A stretch of DNA of 64,000 nt from Maribacter arcticus (GTDB taxonomy: Bacteria; Bacteroidota; Bacteroidia; Flavobacteriales; Flavobacteriaceae). The notes beneath the pieces are model-generated. The model was not told the DNA's origin and did no database searches. It saw only the letters and a program-made list of their open reading frames with translations. Positions 7,808 through 17,800 of this stretch are shown piece by piece (the first letter of the stretch is position 1; each line of letters begins with the position of its first letter). The stretch lies in the NCBI RefSeq assembly GCF_900167935.1, contig NZ_FUYL01000007.1, forward strand, positions 62,001 to 126,000, read 5' to 3'. Position numbers and translations under genes: made by a program.

Positions 7808-9103
7808 ATGTCATTTGCACATCCTTTATATTTATGGACGCTATTGGGGCTTTTGGTTCCCATAGCTATCCATTTATGGAGTAAAAAGGAAGCAAAAACT
7901 ATAAAAATTGGAAGCGTTCAATTATTATCAGAATCTACTTCAAAACAGTCAAGTAGTATTCAACTAAATGAATTTTGGTTATTGCTTCTGCGAATGCTAA
8001 TTGTTAGTCTACTTTCTATGATTTTAGCAAAACCGCAATGGAATTCTAAAGACGAAAATTCTTCGTTGACATATGTAGTAGAACCTTTATTGACTCAAAA
8101 TAAAGATTTTATGTCTCGACTAGATAGTCTTGCAGAAGGACAAGAAATTCGCCTTCTTGAGAAGGATTTCCCAATTTGGGAGTACGGTTCTAAGGATGAG
8201 AAAGCTAATAAACTTATAGACTATTGGTCGCTAGCATCAGAAATGGATGTTTTAAAAACGGACAGTATTGTTGTTTTTACTAATGGTTATGCTAAAGGGT
8301 TGAGAGGTTCGCGACCAGAAACAAGTCACCATGTCAAATGGGTTGTAGTAGATGTTGCACAAAAGGTAGAAAAACCTTTGGTTGCTTATAAGAGAGGGGA
8401 GAACCTACAATTATATTCTTCAGTCAGTAATTCATTTCAAACTGATATTTCTAGTAAGAATATTTCTTTGGGTTCAGAATATGCTTTGAATTTAGAAGAA
8501 GATAGTCTACTAATTGTTAATCAGAATAGCTTAAGTAAAGTACAAGTTGTAGTTCAAGAACCTATTGAGATTTCTCTTTATTATGCAGATAGCTTGGTGA
8601 AAGATAAAAGGTATCTGGAAGTGGCATTCGCTACTTTATCGCAATATTTGGATAGGAAGATTAACGTGGATAGCAAATCGGATAGCTTAGCAACTGAAAC
8701 TGAGCAAGCAGAATTGACCATATGGTTAAGTGAAAAATCCATACCTAGTTCCTTCAAAAAGTTAATATCATTTAAGAAAGATTCAATTGCAGAATCCCTC
8801 ATTGGAAACGGATTAGAAAGCGATACTTATTTTTTAACAGAAAGAATCAATGCTGAAAATGCAGTTGAGCAAAGGTTAGTTGAAAATTTATTAGACATAT
8901 TAGAAGTCAATAAGGAGCTAGAGGTTATGTTGGCTGAGGTTGATTTTCGCTCAGTTTCAGAAACTGAATTACAAACGAATTTTAAGGCGACTGATAAAAG
9001 AAAGCCGCAATTGGGAAGTTTTGCGGTAAGGCCTTATTTATGGGCAGCACTTTTTATACTGTTATTAGTTGAACGCTTTGTGGCATATTTGAGAAAACAG
9101 TAA
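7808..9103 (+). CDS. BatA-domain membrane protein
   Basis: The N-terminus MSFAHPLYLWTLLGLLVPIAIHLWSKKEAK with a second hydrophobic segment (LLLLRMLIVSLLSMILAKPQW) is the BatA / aerotolerance-regulator N-terminal domain. A long polar region follows and a last membrane segment lies near the C-terminus (FAVRPYLWAALFILLLVERFVAYL). The ends are therefore membrane anchored and the middle exposed. I see no complete VWA MIDAS motif, unlike classical BatA. It overlaps the next gene by one base (TAATG). Likely part of a membrane complex served by MoxR. Confidence 0.85.
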   Translation: MSFAHPLYLWTLLGLLVPIAIHLWSKKEAKTIKIGSVQLLSESTSKQSSSIQLNEFWLLLLRMLIVSLLSMILAKPQWNSKDENSSLTYVVEPLLTQNKDFMSRLDSLAEGQEIRLLEKDFPIWEYGSKDEKANKLIDYWSLASEMDVLKTDSIVVFTNGYAKGLRGSRPETSHHVKWVVVDVAQKVEKPLVAYKRGENLQLYSSVSNSFQTDISSKNISLGSEYALNLEEDSLLIVNQNSLSKVQVVVQEPIEISLYYADSLVKDKRYLEVAFATLSQYLDRKINVDSKSDSLATETEQAELTIWLSEKSIPSSFKKLISFKKDSIAESLIGNGLESDTYFLTERINAENAVEQRLVENLLDILEVNKELEVMLAEVDFRSVSETELQTNFKATDKRKPQLGSFAVRPYLWAALFILLLVERFVAYLRKQ

Positions 9104-11322
9104 TGGATTCAGGAAAACAACACTTGATGAAATTCAATCGTCGCTGGCAAATGTTCGCGTACGTCGAGGCTATGCTCTATGCTATCGGTTTTGGTTTGTT
9201 TACATATTTTTTAGCTAGTAGTTTATTGATTGGTTCACTTGCTTTTGCAGTAAGTTTGTTACTTCTACTACTAATAAAACACCCTTGGTCACAAAATCTA
9301 AAGGCTACTAGCTCATACATAGACGCGCATGTAGCCGAAGCATCTTTTAGTACGGGACTCTTATTACAACCAGAAGAAAATTTATCTAGTCTAGCCCGGT
9401 TACAACGCTATAAAGTTTCGAATGAACTGAAAGAAAGGTTAGGAACTACAACACCACCGAATAAATTACGACAAGCTACGTTGGTTTTGTTCGCTCTTTC
9501 AATTTTAGGGTTTGCAGTAAGTAAATTAGAGCTCTTCAATCGAGTAAATGCTGGTTTAGATTTTAATTCAAATTCTGAGCATATACAATTTGTCGCTACT
9601 GATTCAGTGTCCAATGAAACAATTACACCAAAAATAATAGAACAGGTAATTACGGTTTCCTATCCGTCGTACACGCGCGAAAGAACTAAAACTATCACTG
9701 AGTCTAATATTAAGGCAGTCATCAATTCGAGGATAAGCTGGGTGCTAAAGTTTGACAATTCGGTCTCTAGCGTTAGCATGGACCGCATGGGAGAAACAAT
9801 TCCATTACAGCAAGTTGATAATAGTTATAAGATAAGCCAGTCATTGATAGAATCGGGATTCTATAGTTTTAAGTTCAGGAATGAAGCGGGACTTGAATTT
9901 ACATCCAATTTATTTTCATTGGAAGCTATACCAGATAATCCGCCAGAGTTAGAGATTACAGGTTTGGAGCAGTACACGTATTTTGATTTTTCGGAGACAA
10001 AGAAAATCCAACTGCAAAGCACTATTACAGATGATTACGGAATCGATGAAGCATATATAATTGCTACAGTGAGTAAAGGTTCGGGCGAATCTGTAAAGTT
10101 TAGGGAAGAGAAATTATATTTTAACGAGACCATTCAAAAAGGACAAAGCAGCTTAATCGTAACTAAGAATATAAATTTAGATGCATTAAAGATGAAAGTT
10201 GGAGACGAACTCTATTTCTATATCGAAGCATTTGATGAAAAGGAGCCTAAACGAAATGTTACCCGAAGTGAAACTTATTTTGCGGTGATTAAAGATACCG
10301 TAACCGATGAATTTGCAGTAGAAGGCACCTTAGGGGTAGACCAAATGCCAGATTATTTTAGAAGTCAACGCCAATTAATTATTGATACTGAAAAATTAAT
10401 TAAAGACAAACCCAGCATAACGGTTAAGGATTTTAAGTTTAGAAGTAATGAGCTTGGTTTTGACCAAAAAGCGTTGAGATTAAAATATGGTCAATTTATG
10501 GGTGATGAATCTGAAATGGAAGAAGCACCCATCGGGATCGAAACTGATGAAGCAAGTGAAGACCATTATCATACTGAAGATCAAGAAAATATATTAAAGG
10601 AATACTCTCATGACCATGATGGGGATAACGAACATAACTTAGTAGCTGCACAGGAAGCAGACGAAGCGGAAGACCCCTTACACGATTATTTACATAACCA
10701 CGATGACCCTGAAGAATCAACCTTATTTGAGGAATCTCTGAAAACAAAATTGAGGAAGGCATTAAGCATTATGTGGGATGCTGAATTATATCTTCGATTG
10801 TACGAACCAGAAAAATCATTACCATTTCAATATGATGCTTTGAAATTGATTCAAGAAATAAAGAATAGTGCACGAATCTATGTGCATAGAATTGGTTTTG
10901 ACCCTCCACCGATAAAAGAAGAAAGTAGGCTGACCGGTTCAATAAAGGATATCGATAATTTTCGGAAAACTCAAGATTTAGACGTAGTGCATCCTTTCAA
11001 ATCAATGGAAATTGCTATTTCTAGATTAGAAGTATTGATTCAACAACAAGACGTTTTTAAGGAGAATGACAAGATTATTTTTACTGCTGCCGGAAACGAA
11101 TTAGGTCGTTTAGCAATAGAGATTCCAGGGAAGTATTTGCGTATTCTTCAAGGATTAAAGAATATTGAAAATAATACAGAACGTACAATAGATAACTATA
11201 AAATTGTTCAGAAAGGCTTATGGTCGGCTTTGCCAAAAGCAAAAGAAATACCTGGCGCTCGTAAAGTATATACCGATGAAATCAATTCTTTATTTTTAAA
11301 ACAACTGGAAACCTATGATTGA
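9103..11322 (+). CDS. Large membrane-anchored protein, DUF4175-like
   Basis: A 739-residue protein with two or three N-terminal membrane segments (residues about 15-60 and 125-140), then a large, probably periplasmic region with beta-rich repeats (ITDDYGIDEAYI, VGDELYFYIEAFDEKEP). A linker near 10540-10730 is rich in His, Asp and Glu, and a helical C-terminal part follows. The layout and position resemble DUF4175-type proteins of Bacteroidota MoxR loci. It overlaps both neighbours (1 bp and 8 bp), so translation is coupled. The His/Asp-rich linker could bind metal, but this is only a compositional remark. Confidence 0.65.
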   Translation: MDSGKQHLMKFNRRWQMFAYVEAMLYAIGFGLFTYFLASSLLIGSLAFAVSLLLLLLIKHPWSQNLKATSSYIDAHVAEASFSTGLLLQPEENLSSLARLQRYKVSNELKERLGTTTPPNKLRQATLVLFALSILGFAVSKLELFNRVNAGLDFNSNSEHIQFVATDSVSNETITPKIIEQVITVSYPSYTRERTKTITESNIKAVINSRISWVLKFDNSVSSVSMDRMGETIPLQQVDNSYKISQSLIESGFYSFKFRNEAGLEFTSNLFSLEAIPDNPPELEITGLEQYTYFDFSETKKIQLQSTITDDYGIDEAYIIATVSKGSGESVKFREEKLYFNETIQKGQSSLIVTKNINLDALKMKVGDELYFYIEAFDEKEPKRNVTRSETYFAVIKDTVTDEFAVEGTLGVDQMPDYFRSQRQLIIDTEKLIKDKPSITVKDFKFRSNELGFDQKALRLKYGQFMGDESEMEEAPIGIETDEASEDHYHTEDQENILKEYSHDHDGDNEHNLVAAQEADEAEDPLHDYLHNHDDPEESTLFEESLKTKLRKALSIMWDAELYLRLYEPEKSLPFQYDALKLIQEIKNSARIYVHRIGFDPPPIKEESRLTGSIKDIDNFRKTQDLDVVHPFKSMEIAISRLEVLIQQQDVFKENDKIIFTAAGNELGRLAIEIPGKYLRILQGLKNIENNTERTIDNYKIVQKGLWSALPKAKEIPGARKVYTDEINSLFLKQLETYD

Positions 11323-13069
11323 AGGATTCTCATTTGTAAATAAAGATATTTTGATTCCCGTGTTTATTGGAGGGCTTGTCTTATTCGGAAGCTATTTCTA
11401 TAAAGAATGGGTTACAAGAAAACAGGGTAATTTTTCTATTAACATTATAGTCGCCCTTCTAACCATTGCTGCACTTGTTATTTTAGTCTTAGAACCAACT
11501 CGGGAGGTTGAAATTAATGACCACCAAGGTATTTTACTTAGCGAAGGTTTTAACGTTCAACAGAGAGATAGTCTGTTATCGCTCAATAAAGGTTTAAAAG
11601 TGTTGAAATATAACCCGAAGAAATCTATTCGTAACCAATTAGATTCCCTTACAACTGTTTATGTGTTAGGGGAAGGCATAAAACCATTCGATTTTTCACG
11701 CTTCAACAACATTGCAGTTGAATATTTTCCCGCTAACATACCATTGGGAATTACCCAGCTAACCTATACCAAGAAAATTTCGTTAGGTGAAAAAGTAGAA
11801 GTTATTGGTAGTTACAATCAACCAGTTAATGGCTCATTTTTAGTTTTTGAAGATTCACGAGGAAATGGTTTAGATTCTATTCAATTTGTTGAAAGTAGCT
11901 TTACTGATTTTACTTTATCTGGAAGTCCGAAAGCAAGTGGGAATTATGTGTATCAACTTTCAGAAAAAGATAGTGCTGGAGTTGTAATAAATTCCAATCC
12001 ATTACCCATAGAAATTAAGCAAAAGCAGCCATTACGGGTATTGATTTTAAATAATTTTCCAACCTTTGAAACAAAATACCTAAAGAATTTTTTATCAGAG
12101 GAAGGTCACGAAGTAGTTGTTAGGAGTCAATTGACAAAAGGCAAGTTTAAGTTCGAATATTTCAATACTACTAGTTTACCCGTTTATCAGTTTACCGATG
12201 AAATATTGAAACAGTTTGATTTAGTCATTGTAGATGCGGATACCTATTTTAGTTTTGGTTCTACTATTAAAAATCGCTTTGAAAAGAATATTAGAGAAAA
12301 TGGTTTAGGGGTATTCATTCAGCCAAGCGATTTTATTTTTAATAGGAGTGCAAGCTGGTCTTATTTTAGGTTTAATCGAGATGATATAAAGGAAGTTCAA
12401 ATATTGAATAGTACTATTGCCTTAGAAAAATACCCTTATGAATTTGATGAAGAATTTTTGGTGAGTCCAATAATAGTAGGGGATGGTAAAGCCATTGCCG
12501 CCTACAAACAAATGGCATTAGGTAGGGTTGCAACTACAACGTTATTAGGTAGTTATCAAATGTTATTGAATGGCTCTGATCAAATTTATAAAAGTATTTG
12601 GACTAATATATTAGATGAGATTGCTAAACCGAAGATTGTGCCGATTGAATGGAAGGCAGAAACCCAAATTCCAAAAGTTGATGAACCATTTGATTTTAGT
12701 TTGTATACAAATCAACAGGAGTTCGCTGTAATAGATGAAGATAGCGTGCGTACACCAATGCTACAAAAACTAATGGTGTCTACTCATTTTACAGGAACTA
12801 TTTATCCGAAGAAAACAGGATGGCAACATTTAAGTATAGATGGCGACAGTACTTCTCAATTTTCGTTTTTTGTTTATGATAGTGTCGATTGGAAAGCATT
12901 ATCTTCAACTCAAAATATAGTCTTAAATAAAAAGAAATTTAAGACCGATGTAAACAAAAACAAGACGGTTATTAGTAACCGTCCTGTTTCTCCACTATTA
13001 TTTTACATCCTATTTTTGCTTGGCGTAGGTTGGTTGTGGTTATCACCTAAAGTATCAATTGAAAGATGA
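11315..13069 (+). CDS. Membrane protein with glutamine-amidotransferase-like periplasmic domain
   Basis: Last gene of the MoxR operon, 584 residues. Two N-terminal membrane segments (ILIPVFIGGLVLFGSYFY and INIIVALLTIAALVILVLEP) and one at the C-terminus (LLFYILFLLGVGWLWLS) frame a large extracytoplasmic part. The middle (LRVLILNNFPTFETKYLKNFL, FDLVIVDADTYFSF) resembles the class I glutamine-amidotransferase-like fold seen in other proteins of such loci, without an evident catalytic triad. It starts 8 bp inside the previous gene. Function unknown; I infer a structural partner of the BatA-like protein. Confidence 0.65.
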   Translation: MIEGFSFVNKDILIPVFIGGLVLFGSYFYKEWVTRKQGNFSINIIVALLTIAALVILVLEPTREVEINDHQGILLSEGFNVQQRDSLLSLNKGLKVLKYNPKKSIRNQLDSLTTVYVLGEGIKPFDFSRFNNIAVEYFPANIPLGITQLTYTKKISLGEKVEVIGSYNQPVNGSFLVFEDSRGNGLDSIQFVESSFTDFTLSGSPKASGNYVYQLSEKDSAGVVINSNPLPIEIKQKQPLRVLILNNFPTFETKYLKNFLSEEGHEVVVRSQLTKGKFKFEYFNTTSLPVYQFTDEILKQFDLVIVDADTYFSFGSTIKNRFEKNIRENGLGVFIQPSDFIFNRSASWSYFRFNRDDIKEVQILNSTIALEKYPYEFDEEFLVSPIIVGDGKAIAAYKQMALGRVATTTLLGSYQMLLNGSDQIYKSIWTNILDEIAKPKIVPIEWKAETQIPKVDEPFDFSLYTNQQEFAVIDEDSVRTPMLQKLMVSTHFTGTIYPKKTGWQHLSIDGDSTSQFSFFVYDSVDWKALSSTQNIVLNKKKFKTDVNKNKTVISNRPVSPLLFYILFLLGVGWLWLSPKVSIER

Positions 13070-13085
13070 TTAAGCTACTGTATTT

Positions 13086-13499
13086 TTAATGAGGTAATTT
13101 ATCTTTAACAACACCATAAACAAAAGTTCCTAAAAGCGCTCCTCCTATTACGACAAGAATCGAATAATAGCCAGCGCCAGCAAGAACATACATTGGCCCT
13201 GGGCAAGCTCCAGCTAACGCCCATCCTAATCCAAAAATAATACCACCTATTAAATAATTAGTAACACCTTTCTTCTTTGGATGTAAATTCATTTCGGCAT
13301 CGCCAATAGCCTTTATTTTAAATTTTTTAATGATTTGAATACCTATAACGCCTAATACTAATGCAGAGCCAATAATGCCATACATATGAAAAGAACCAAA
13401 TTGAAACATTTCATAAATTCTGAACCAAGATGCGGCTTCAGATTTATACATGATGATTCCGAAAAATATACCTATGGTTAAATAACTTAAATATCTCAT
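13086..13499 (-). CDS. YeeE/YedE-type sulfur transporter, C-terminal half protein (DUF6691-like)
   Basis: A 137-residue, four-helix membrane protein with the conserved segment FGLGWALAGACPGPMYVLAGAG (Cys99). In the YeeE/YedE family, which takes up thiosulfate or other sulfur species, conserved cysteines line the path. In many bacteria the transporter is split into two small proteins; this is the second half. It follows its partner by 3 bp. Thiosulfate import or sulfur-compound movement is likely given the neighbours TsdA, DsrE and SQR; direction and substrate are inference. Confidence 0.88.
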   Translation of the reverse strand: MRYLSYLTIGIFFGIIMYKSEAASWFRIYEMFQFGSFHMYGIIGSALVLGVIGIQIIKKFKIKAIGDAEMNLHPKKKGVTNYLIGGIIFGLGWALAGACPGPMYVLAGAGYYSILVVIGGALLGTFVYGVVKDKLPH

Positions 13500-13502
13500 C
13501 TT

Positions 13503-14069
13503 CTAACTAAAAATTAAGGGGAACAATAAATGTATCATAACAAGGCCACCAATAAAGAAACCAATTACTGCAATAAGTGAGGGTAATTGTAAATTGCTAA
13601 GCCCAGAAATGGCATGACCACTGGTACAGCCACCGGCATATCGAGCACCGAAGCCAACCATGAATCCGCCTAAAATTAATAAGACAAGGACAAACGGATC
13701 CGTAAGTTGTTGTGTTGCGAAAAGTTCTGGTGGTAAATATGCTTGTCCCGCACTTGCTATTCCATAATCTTCTGATAGTTGTTGCGCGACTTCCGGATTA
13801 ATTTTCACTGTATTATCCGAAAGATATCGAGAGGCTATAAATCCACCGATTACCGCACCTAATATTACTATTAGATTCCAACGTTCTGCTCGCCAATCGT
13901 ATTTAAAAAAATCAGAAATCTTTCCAGCTCCACCAATGGAACACATTGTTCTTAAGCTAGATGACATACCAAATTTTCTACCAACAAAAAGCAGTAAAAA
14001 CATGGTGAGGGCTATTAAAGGCCCTGCTATATACCATGGCCATGGGTCATAAATTAAATTCATTGTCAA
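13503..14069 (-). CDS. YeeE/YedE-type sulfur transporter, N-terminal half protein
   Basis: A 188-residue membrane protein with the family motif GARYAGGCTSGHAISGL (Cys148) and another cysteine at residue 43. It pairs with the 137-residue half located 3 bp downstream. About 60 bp upstream lies TTAAC-GCT-GTTAC (14122-14134), which resembles the sulfur-region operator but has a 3-bp inner gap and no matching -7 element, so I did not count it. Family call secure. Confidence 0.9.
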   Translation of the reverse strand: MTMNLIYDPWPWYIAGPLIALTMFLLLFVGRKFGMSSSLRTMCSIGGAGKISDFFKYDWRAERWNLIVILGAVIGGFIASRYLSDNTVKINPEVAQQLSEDYGIASAGQAYLPPELFATQQLTDPFVLVLLILGGFMVGFGARYAGGCTSGHAISGLSNLQLPSLIAVIGFFIGGLVMIHLLFPLIFS

Positions 14070-14166
14070 TTAATTCTTGTTATTAGTAACGTAACGAAGC
14101 GCAAAGAAAATGAATCTTTTATTAACGCTGTTACATTAGCAAGATATTAACTTCCAAATATGTGCT

Positions 14167-14229
14167 TGCTTTTCAATACAGTGATAACCTCAAGTAAGTT
14201 TTAATTTACTTTTTATATATTGAAAAGCA
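14167..14229. repeat. Nested palindrome upstream of the YeeE/YedE genes
   Basis: Outer arms of 12 bp (14167-14178 and 14218-14229) match perfectly and enclose a smaller inverted repeat (AAGTAA at 14192-14197 with TTACTT at 14206-14211). The element sits between the 3' end of the DUF2892 gene and the promoter region of the YeeE/YedE pair. It may be a terminator-like structure or a small element remnant. The rest of the gap 14070-14320 shows nothing else. Confidence 0.45.
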
Positions 14230-14320
14230 GACTATAATGACCTTTGTTCTGTTTAGAATTAAGGATGAATTATTTAGAAAAGGTTAGCATATAAATTTTA
14301 ATACACTCAACCTCATTACC

Positions 14321-14509
14321 CTATTTTTTCTTGACTCCTAATTTCAAAAGAATGGTTTCCAATAAGCACCACTTCGTAAATGCCGATTGTATAAGGTTTA
14401 CACCTATAAATACGGTAAACCATAGCCAGTTTATATGTACATATACCGCCAATACGACGCTAAGTAAAACCATTGTACCTACGATTACTCTAAAATATGT
14501 GTTTAGCAT
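14321..14509 (-). CDS. DUF2892 (YgaP-type) small membrane protein
   Basis: A 62-residue, two-helix protein (NTYFRVIVGTMVLLSVVLAVYV, then LWFTVFIGVNLIQSAF) followed by KWCLLETILLKLG. This is the DUF2892 pattern, the membrane part of the YgaP rhodanese, in a family often encoded with rhodaneses and sulfur genes. Last gene of the tolC-hlyD-RND operon (17-bp gap to the previous gene). A second copy of the family lies at 26283-26489. Confidence 0.85.
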   Translation of the reverse strand: MLNTYFRVIVGTMVLLSVVLAVYVHINWLWFTVFIGVNLIQSAFTKWCLLETILLKLGVKKK

Positions 14510-14526
14510 TTTGATAATTTTTAAGA

Positions 14527-14832
14527 TTATATTGATTTTTCAATAGGAACCACAACTGCTTTTATTGGGTTGTTAGTTTCCATATTTTGATTGAACTCTT
14601 TGATAAGCTCAAAAAGGATATTTATACTCTCGTCTGAGGTGAATGAGAAGAATAAACTCGATTCTACACCTCCTTTTTCACTTGGAAACCAACTTGCTGT
14701 ACGAACCATTGATGTTATGTTTTTATGTCCATCAATACGACTTTCACTAAAACTTTCAATATTAGCTTTTTTAAATAGCTTAAGAATATCCTTCTCGAAT
14801 TCTATTACCACTGTTACAATTAATAATTTCAT
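14527..14832 (-). CDS. Small PII-like protein of unknown function
   Basis: A 101-residue protein beginning MKLLIVTVVIEFEKDILKLFKKANI. A beta strand followed by a helix and another strand, with a C-terminal KAVVVPIEKS, suggests a PII/ferredoxin-like fold of the kind found beside RND metal or efflux systems. It follows the RND permease by 11 bp, so it belongs to the efflux operon. I recognise no motif that fixes ligand or role; efflux regulation is a guess from position. Confidence 0.6.
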   Translation of the reverse strand: MKLLIVTVVIEFEKDILKLFKKANIESFSESRIDGHKNITSMVRTASWFPSEKGGVESSLFFSFTSDESINILFELIKEFNQNMETNNPIKAVVVPIEKSI

Positions 14833-14843
14833 AGCTACTTATT

Positions 14844-17800
14844 TTAGTCTTTTATAGTGTTTTCATTTTCTGGAAGCTCTACTTCTGGATAATTCTTCCG
14901 CTCGATCATATAATAAACCAATGGTACCACCAACAATGTCAATACAGTAGAAACAATAGTCCCGCCCATTAATGAAATAGCTAATCCTTGAAATATTGGG
15001 TCGAATAGAATAACGAATGCACCAATAACCACCGTACCTGCGGTTAAAAGAATAGGAGTGGTACGCACTGCACCAGCTTCAATGGCTGCTTGCTTTATCG
15101 GTATGCCATCTGCTAAACGCAGATTAATGAAGTCGATTAATAGTACGGAGTTTCGTACCATAATACCTGCTAATGCAATCATTCCAATAAACGAAGTGGC
15201 GGTAAAAAATGCGCCCATAATCCAGTGGCCTAAAATAATTCCGATTAAGGAAAGCGGTATAGCAACCATCATTACAATAGGTGCTTTAAAGTTTTGAAAC
15301 CATCCTACAATCAAAATATAAATTAATATGATAGCTCCCATAAAGGCAATTCCTAAATCACGAAATACCTCAAGCGTAATTTGCCACTCACCATCCCACT
15401 TAACGGTATAGTTATCTTCAAATTCTGGCTGACCTAAGTACATTTCATTGATTTCATAACCTTTTGGCAAGGCAATTTCTTTGAGCTTTTCCTCCATACC
15501 TAAAATGGCATAAGCAGGACTCTCCAATTCTCCGGCCATATCGGCCATCACGTAAACTACACGCTTTTGATTTTTATGATAAATGCTTTTTGCGCTTATG
15601 GTTTCTTTAATATCAACTAAGTCGGCAATTGGCACCATGGTACCTTGCTTAGAAGTAATCTTCAATTGTGAAATATCTGAAATGGTCGATTTTTCCTTTT
15701 CATCTAAAGCCAATATCAAACCAACTTGATTACTTGCATTTTCATCGTATAAATTTGTAATTGCTCTATTGGATAATGCCATATTCATGGTATAGGCAAT
15801 TTGTTTTGGTGACACACCGTAGAGCATTGCTTTCTCTTTATTGATTACGAATCGATATTCGGTTTGGTCTGCTTCTACAAGCCAATCGATATCAACAACA
15901 TCATTGGTGTTTTTTAAGATATCTTGAACACTATTGGCAATTTTTATTTGCTCTTCATAATCAGGACCATAAACCTCTGCAACAATCGTAGATAGTACAG
16001 GAGGCCCAGGCGGAACTTCAACCAATTTTACATTGGCATTATATTTCGCTGCTATTTTTTGAATATCAGGCCGTAACAATTTTGCAATATCATGGCTCTG
16101 AGCTGAACGTTCACCCTTATCAACAAGATTAACTTGAATATCTGCCATATTACTACCACCACGTAAATCGTAATGACGTACCAAACCGTTAAACGTTATT
16201 GGTGCAGAAGTGCCAATATAATTTTGATAATTCACCACTTCTGGCCGAGTAGACAAGTACTGAGAAATTTCTTGGGCTACCACTGCAGTACGTTCAAGAG
16301 TAGTACCTTCTGGCATATCGATAACCACCTGAAATTCATTTTTGTTATCAAAAGGCAACATTTTTACGGCTACCGATTTGGTGAAAAACAACACCATTGA
16401 CCCCATGAGTAATAAAAATGTCAATCCTAAAAACAACCATCTTTTACTCTTATTTTCAATTAACGGTCTTTCAAATTTGTTGTAAATCCTATAAATAAAG
16501 GTCTCCTCTAAAGGTTTCTGTGGCTTCGCTTCTTCACCTTTCTTATCTTTTTCTCTTAAGAAAATATATCCCAAATAAGGAGTAATGGTCAATGCCACAA
16601 ATAAAGAAAGAATCATGGCGATTGATGCGCCTATTGGCATTGGAGCCATATAAGGTCCCATTAAGCCAGAAACAAAGGCCATAGGCAATACAGAGGCTAT
16701 TACCGTAAATGTGGCCAAAATAGTAGGGTTACCTACTTCGTTTATAGCATATAGTGCAGCTTGCTTAAATGGCAAGCGTTTCATTTTAAAATGCCGGTGC
16801 ATATTCTCGGCGATAATAATGGAGTCATCCACTACGATACCCGTAACAAAAACTAAAGCAAACAACGTAATCCTGTTTAGCGTATAGTCTAACATGTAGT
16901 AGCTCAACAGCGTTAAAGCAAATGTAATCGGAACCGATAAAAATACCACTAAACCACCACGCCAGCCCATTGCTAACATAACAACAAGTGTTACGGCAAA
17001 GATGGAGCCAATCAAGTGTAGCAATAATTCAGACACTTTATGGGATGCCGTTTCACCATAGTTTCTGGTAATTTCTACATGTACATCATCAGGTATAAGT
17101 GTAGTGCGTAAATGGTTAACCTTATCAATAACGATATCTGCAATTTTCATCGCATCGGCACCTTTTCTTTTAGCTACAGAAATCGTAACTGCAGGGTATT
17201 CAGATTTGTAATCGGCAACTTTATCGCTAGCCTGTCCAAAACCTAAAGAAACATAACTTTGTGGAATTTCTGGGCCATCGATAATACTGGCAATTTGTTT
17301 CAAATAAATCGGTTGGTTCTGTTGTACGCCAACCACAAGATTTTCAACATCGGTAACCGACGCCAAAAAATTACCCGTGTTTACTAAAAACTCGGTATCA
17401 TTCTTATTAAAACTACCTGAACTTAATTGCGCATTGTTCGCCTTTATCATTTCAGAAACCGACAGGAAATCTAATCCGCTAGCGGCCAGTTTATCTTTAT
17501 CTAGAACCACACGCAACTGGCGGTCTTGATTACCGATTTTATGTGTAATCGCTACATCATTTACCTTTTTTATCTCACTTTCCAGCTCCTGTGCCATTTG
17601 GCTCAACTGATATGCATCATAGTTTTCACTCCACAACGTAAGTCCGAGCATGGGCACATCATCAATAGCCCTTGTTTTTACCAAAGGGAACGTTACACCC
17701 TGTGGCATAATGTCCATATGTTTATTGATTTCGTTGTACAATTTCACGAACGACCGTTCAATATCTTCACCAACATAAAACTGTACGATGACCATTCCTT

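Noticed and set aside
12963-12982. Perfect hairpin GACGGTTA-TTAG-TAACCGTC near the end of the last MoxR-operon gene
   Set aside because: It lies inside the coding region and no T-run follows, so I did not call a terminator or an operator.
14086-14134. GTAACGTAAC and TTAAC-GCT-GTTAC upstream of the YeeE/YedE genes
   Set aside because: The first is a direct, not inverted, arrangement. The second has a 3-bp spacer and no -7 element at 33 bp, so neither fits the rule.
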